Of a stretch of 64,000 nucleotides of DNA, positions 60,250-64,000 are shown piece after piece. Source of the stretch: Bombus terrestris. Lineage: Eukaryota > Arthropoda > Insecta > Hymenoptera > Apidae. The stretch's first letter is position 1. Each line of letters starts with the position of its first letter. The position numbers were made by a program, and so were the translations under genes. The notes beneath the pieces were generated by a model. The model was not told the DNA's origin and did not search any database. It saw nothing but the letters and a program-made list of their open reading frames with translations. The stretch is from positions 6,089,501-6,153,500 of the forward strand of contig NC_063282.1 in the NCBI RefSeq assembly GCF_910591885.1, given 5' to 3'.

Positions 60250-61225
60250 ATTACGACGAATATCAAATACTATATCAATGATGACAACCTAACAAACATC
60301 TTGCTTATTTTCATCTTCTTATTAAAATAAGAAATACATTAAAAATCAAATATTAGAAAAACAAGTATGTTATTCCTACCTTCGTGGATTTTGTCTTATC
60401 ATTGAAATAAATAATCCAGTCAGCATTCGGTTTACATACGCAGTAATTTTTATCGGTGTTTATTCGCTTTAACGCTTCGATCAGACTCTTCTCGCTCCAT
60501 CGAACAATCGAGCCATAAGTTTATCGAACGAAAAAGAAAAAAGAAAAAGAAAGAAAAGAAAGAGGACGAGAAACGTTCTGAACGATCGACATAGCAAAAT
60601 CGATCTTTACTCTTAAAGAGGAGCAATTTGATAAGTTTCCGATCGTATCGTACAAATATTCGCAATTAGATCCTTTAATTTCAATGTTACATACCGTTTT
60701 CATCTGCCACGTACGAGAACAGTTTCGGTAATACCACACTCTGTTTTGATGCAGGGAAAATTCCAGAAAATTCATATTTATGATCAAGATAACGAGGAGA
60801 TTGCGGACGAAATGCAAATTGGACGGCGGTTGAAAACAATGAAACCGGGCGAACATTATTAATCGAGGAGTAAAACATTTCTAACGTGCGTGAAATTCGA
60901 TCGGATCGACATCATTATACCGGACTACATTAATTAAACGTCCGTTAACGCACAATGTTTATGATTGTTAATGTGCCGCGCCATGTATCAAATTATGCCA
61001 TGCGAACGGATGTTCTATCACAATTCAACGAGAAACGAAATGGAACCAGGAGGCTGATTGACGCGAACACCGAGCTCGACTCCATTAACCAACCCCTCCG
61101 CAATTTACGCATTCTAATAAACTTTTCTATCCATGACTCGTCCCACGATCAAACCCATAAATAATTTAACAATTAAAAATCTACGATCGCGAGTTGTAAT
61201 TTTGAAAAGAATCCGGGGTTAGAAA
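60250..61225. other. Non-coding stretch
   Basis: No supported gene. An A/G-rich run lies at 60530-60570. Confidence 0.45.
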
Positions 61226-61229
61226 CTCG

Positions 61230-62410
61230 AAGCCTAACGTCCATTAAGAAAAATGTATAATTTATAGAATAAGTAATTTAGCTGTTAAGAGCCTCGGGTT
61301 AGAGGCTGAAAGTTTGGCTCGCGTTAAGAAAAATGTCCAACTTATAGAATAAGTAATTTAACTATTAAGAGTCTTGGCTTACAAGTTGCAAGTCTATAAC
61401 TTCCATTAATGTGTAATTTATGGAATAAGTAATTTAGCTATTAAAACTCTTGCGTTACAAGTTGGAAATCTAATTTTCGTTAAGAGAATTGCGCGATTTA
61501 CAGCAGCGCTTGGTTACAGAATATACACATTGCCATCAATTGCTGAATCTGTGCTACATGATTGCTTCTTTCGTTTCTATTCTAAAACTGTCTTAAGTCT
61601 GCTATAAGGCACTTCTGTTCCTCGAAAATAACTTAAACTGTTTCATTGGCTACGGTTTACACTTCGCACTTTGCACAGGCCCCTTTGCTCAACTCGCCCC
61701 TCCGTCTCTTCCCTCTTTTACGTCTTTCCTACCTTCTCTAGCCATTCGACTGCTTCCGTTTTCCCTTTCTCAGCTAGTATTTCTTCCACTTTCAGGTTTG
61801 TTCTATCAACTTCTTTGCGTACCTTCCAAGTGTTTCAAATGCTGCTTTTATAAAATAAGCACGTTTTTTCCTCTTTACTCGCTGAAAAACTACACGCGTA
61901 GTTTGCCACCTTGCTCTTGCCAGTAGCTTCTACCCCCTCCCCCTTTCTCCTCAAGTATTTTGGTAAACTTTCTTCACTCTCTGGTATCTCTTATCGTATC
62001 CAGATCCTTATATTCTGTTCCACTGTTCCTGTCTTTGTACGCCTTCTTCCCCCTTTCTCAGAGTCTCCTCTGTTCCTACCCCCCCTGTCCCATAATCGCT
62101 CTACTCCTTCTTGGCTCTTTAAAGTGTTTCAACATTTCCTTAAGTCTTTCGCTATCTCCTATCCCGGCTGCTCTTTCTTTCAGACGTTAATGTGCAATTT
62201 ATGGAACAAGAAATTTAGCTATTAGGAATTTGCATTCGGAAGAACGCTGTCGCTTCACAGAATAAATAATTTAGCTATTAGAAGTCCCGGGCTAGAAGCT
62301 GATAGTCTAACTTCCATTGGGAGAAGCGTACAAAGATGTGGAAAAGTGTACAAGTTCCGGAACAAGTAATTTAGCCGTTGAGAAATCGAGGGGTAAAAGT
62401 TTGTATTTGT
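61230..62410. repeat. Degenerate tandem array (~78-bp unit), interrupted
   Basis: GAATAAGTAATTTAGCTRTT-like words recur at 61267, 61347 and 61423, 76-80 bases apart, each followed by a (T)CTTG or CTCGGGTTA piece and a TTAAGAAAAATG or CCATTAATGTG piece. After about 61505 the pattern stops, then resumes from about 62185 with CGTTAATGTGCAATTTATGG and units at about 62203, 62260 and 62362. The unrelated segment between suggests an insertion into the array. Confidence 0.7.
61510..62184 (-). mobile_element. Pyrimidine-rich segment inside the array; possible degenerate retroelement
   Basis: The plus strand is strongly rich in C and T, so the minus strand is purine-rich. On the minus strand it reads as Lys, Glu and Arg-rich pieces, such as KKRAYFIKAAFETLGRYAKK, in frames broken by stops. 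That could be the decayed basic ORF1 of a non-LTR retrotransposon, but no reverse transcriptase or zinc knuckle is visible. What is firm is that it splits the tandem array on both sides. Confidence 0.3.
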
Positions 62411-62414
62411 GGAA

Positions 62415-64000
62415 TGAATAATTATTAATGGTAATTATCGAGGGTCAAAAGTTGTACGATTTGCACGAAGAAAAATGTAAGAAAAATGAAAATGCAGAAT
62501 GAAGCTTTGTGTTCTATAATTAATTTCTTCAGCTACACGTACATGTACACTTGTATAACAATAATAAAATACTGAAAAGAACAAGCTGTCGCCCATATAA
62601 TTTACGAAAGAAATTACCCATATTCTGGAAGCTACGCAATTGTAACTCTACAAAGTTTTTAGGAAAAGTTACGAATTGATATTAGTTTTGATTAATACAG
62701 AAGTAGAAACAATTGGAAACCCCAAAAATGTCTTAAATTCCACTGATTGACCATCTCATATGATGCGATATTTCTCGATTAATAAACGCCGGATAAAATA
62801 ATTCAAAGATCCGTTATGGCTGTATAAAATTTCTGTAACCGGTTACAAATTGGCAGTCTCGGCCGAATAATTTAAAGCCTGGAGGAGCTCGTCGCTCTAA
62901 AAGATCTATAAAGTGTCTATAAAAGATTATCCATTTATCAAATTATCTGATTTACACCGATACAGTAAATGTTAGAGCCAAGGCAATCCTAATGCATCTT
63001 TCTTCCGTAGCACGTTCGAACGAGACTGCTATGGAAATTGGCAGCGACCTACATAGATAAAAATCGACAGCGGTCGCAAACCTGATGAAAGTGGACTAAG
63101 CAGTTCTTATAAATATTTAACTGTGCAGATAAAACAAGATGCGTCTCTGTTTGCGCGCGTTGCAGCCAACGAAAGCGTCGATAAAGCTTTTATTACATAG
63201 GATAGAGACAGGCAACGGCCGTTTACAGTTGCCGACAGCTGTAATTAACCTTCGACGAGACTTCCATCGGCGAGAACTTTCGAGGCACGATAAACATGCT
63301 CGTTAACTTGTCCAGGAATACGTGTCGTCTTTGAACATCTCGTTAACAAGAAACGTACAACTGGCGCGACTGAAAACTGCTTCCTATTTTCTGGCGTTTC
63401 GGCGACGCTGATTAAACGCCACCGGATCAAAGAGAACTCTGGATCGTCTCCGCTGCGATCGATCGAATTGATCTAGGAATGCGCGTATACGTAGCAGCAA
63501 GTATTATAGTTCGCGTGAATCTTGCTTGAAACATGATATCGTTGCACTAAATGGCGTATCATATAACAAATTAGAGGACACCCTGAGGTTATTCTTGCGC
63601 GAATGTCCTTTTTACTTGAAAATCTGATTCGTCGAGATAAAATTATGTGCAATAGAGGAACTACTATACCGTGGTGGATTGTGTTTCAGTTCTTTAAAGG
63701 ATTCTGCGATTCTTCTTTTTCATAGTCTTTCTTGTATTTCGTTGCAAATTCTGCGCTCCTTCTATGTCATAATTATACGGTTAAAATGTAGAATAGAGTG
63801 GAACAAAGAGAATAGGTGTAAATGTTCGACTGTGGGTGAAAGCAGTGTCCGTGAAAGAAGTCGATCGACAAATCGACGCGTTTCAAGCTCCGATCACTCG
63901 CACTTTAAACGATAATACGCAAACCATGTCACGTAATACCAAGTTTCATAGTACTACGCAAAGTATAATATTACTGAATATTACGTTACATAACATAATA
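62415..64000. other. Non-coding stretch to the right edge
   Basis: No supported gene, RNA or repeat. The ORFs at 63245-63430 minus and 63679-63915 plus lack motifs. Confidence 0.5.

Overview
The window looks like nuclear DNA from an insect, most plausibly a hymenopteran and perhaps a bee. It is AT-rich, yet CpG-containing words (TCGA, CGAA, ACGT) are common, so CpG depletion is not evident. Genes are very sparse, GT-AG splice signals are present, and the mobile-element content is light and decayed: mariner and piggyBac-type relics, short TIR elements and one solo LTR. The species assignment is inference; nothing here names the organism.

Only one protein-coding segment is convincing. It is a 2.3-kb exon on the minus strand (about 41940 down to 39638) that ends in a GTGAGT splice donor. 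It encodes roughly 767 residues: a long, charged, Ser/Arg-rich cytoplasmic part, one transmembrane segment near its C-terminal end, then about 120 lumenal or extracellular residues that run into the next, unidentified exon. There is no ATG in this frame before the membrane region, so the start codon is probably in an upstream exon to the right (above 42 kb). The rest of the gene should lie to the left, below 39.6 kb, but I could not recognise its exons.

Everything else reads as intron or intergenic DNA. From left to right: a 108-bp tandem repeat near 4.7 kb; a short-unit minisatellite at 6.9-7.6 kb; a broken mariner transposase relic at 11.2 kb; an inverted-repeat element at 15.7-16.2 kb; an unexplained open GC-richer patch at 17.5-18.1 kb; a purine-rich then CpG-rich, promoter-like block at 25.2-26.1 kb; a second inverted-repeat element at 26.9-27.4 kb; a TTAA-flanked MITE at 29.4 kb; a complete solo LTR with target duplication at 30.8-31.1 kb; a CT tract fused to a paired GATA site at 33.0 kb; a degenerate long-period tandem array at 33.8-34.6 kb; and a mariner-derived MITE at 35.4 kb.

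Right of the coding exon are a near-perfect 128-bp inverted repeat at 46.0-46.4 kb, a decayed inverted-repeat element at 48.2 kb, a 102-bp tandem array at 49-50 kb, a second TTAA-type MITE copy at 51.7 kb, a homeodomain-site cluster at 52.5-52.9 kb, the best-preserved member of the inverted-repeat family at 57.95-58.56 kb, a clean 172-bp tandem array at 59.4-60.2 kb, and a ~78-bp degenerate array split by a pyrimidine-rich segment at 61.2-62.4 kb.

The most notable results are a family of at least three, probably four, related elements with CAGGGTG-type ends flanked by TATA; a MITE family carrying a 20-bp palindrome; a mariner MITE that keeps the last codons of its parent transposase; and the satellite-like 172-bp array. 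I found no CRISPR array, operon, rRNA or convincing tRNA, and no clear new multi-gene system.
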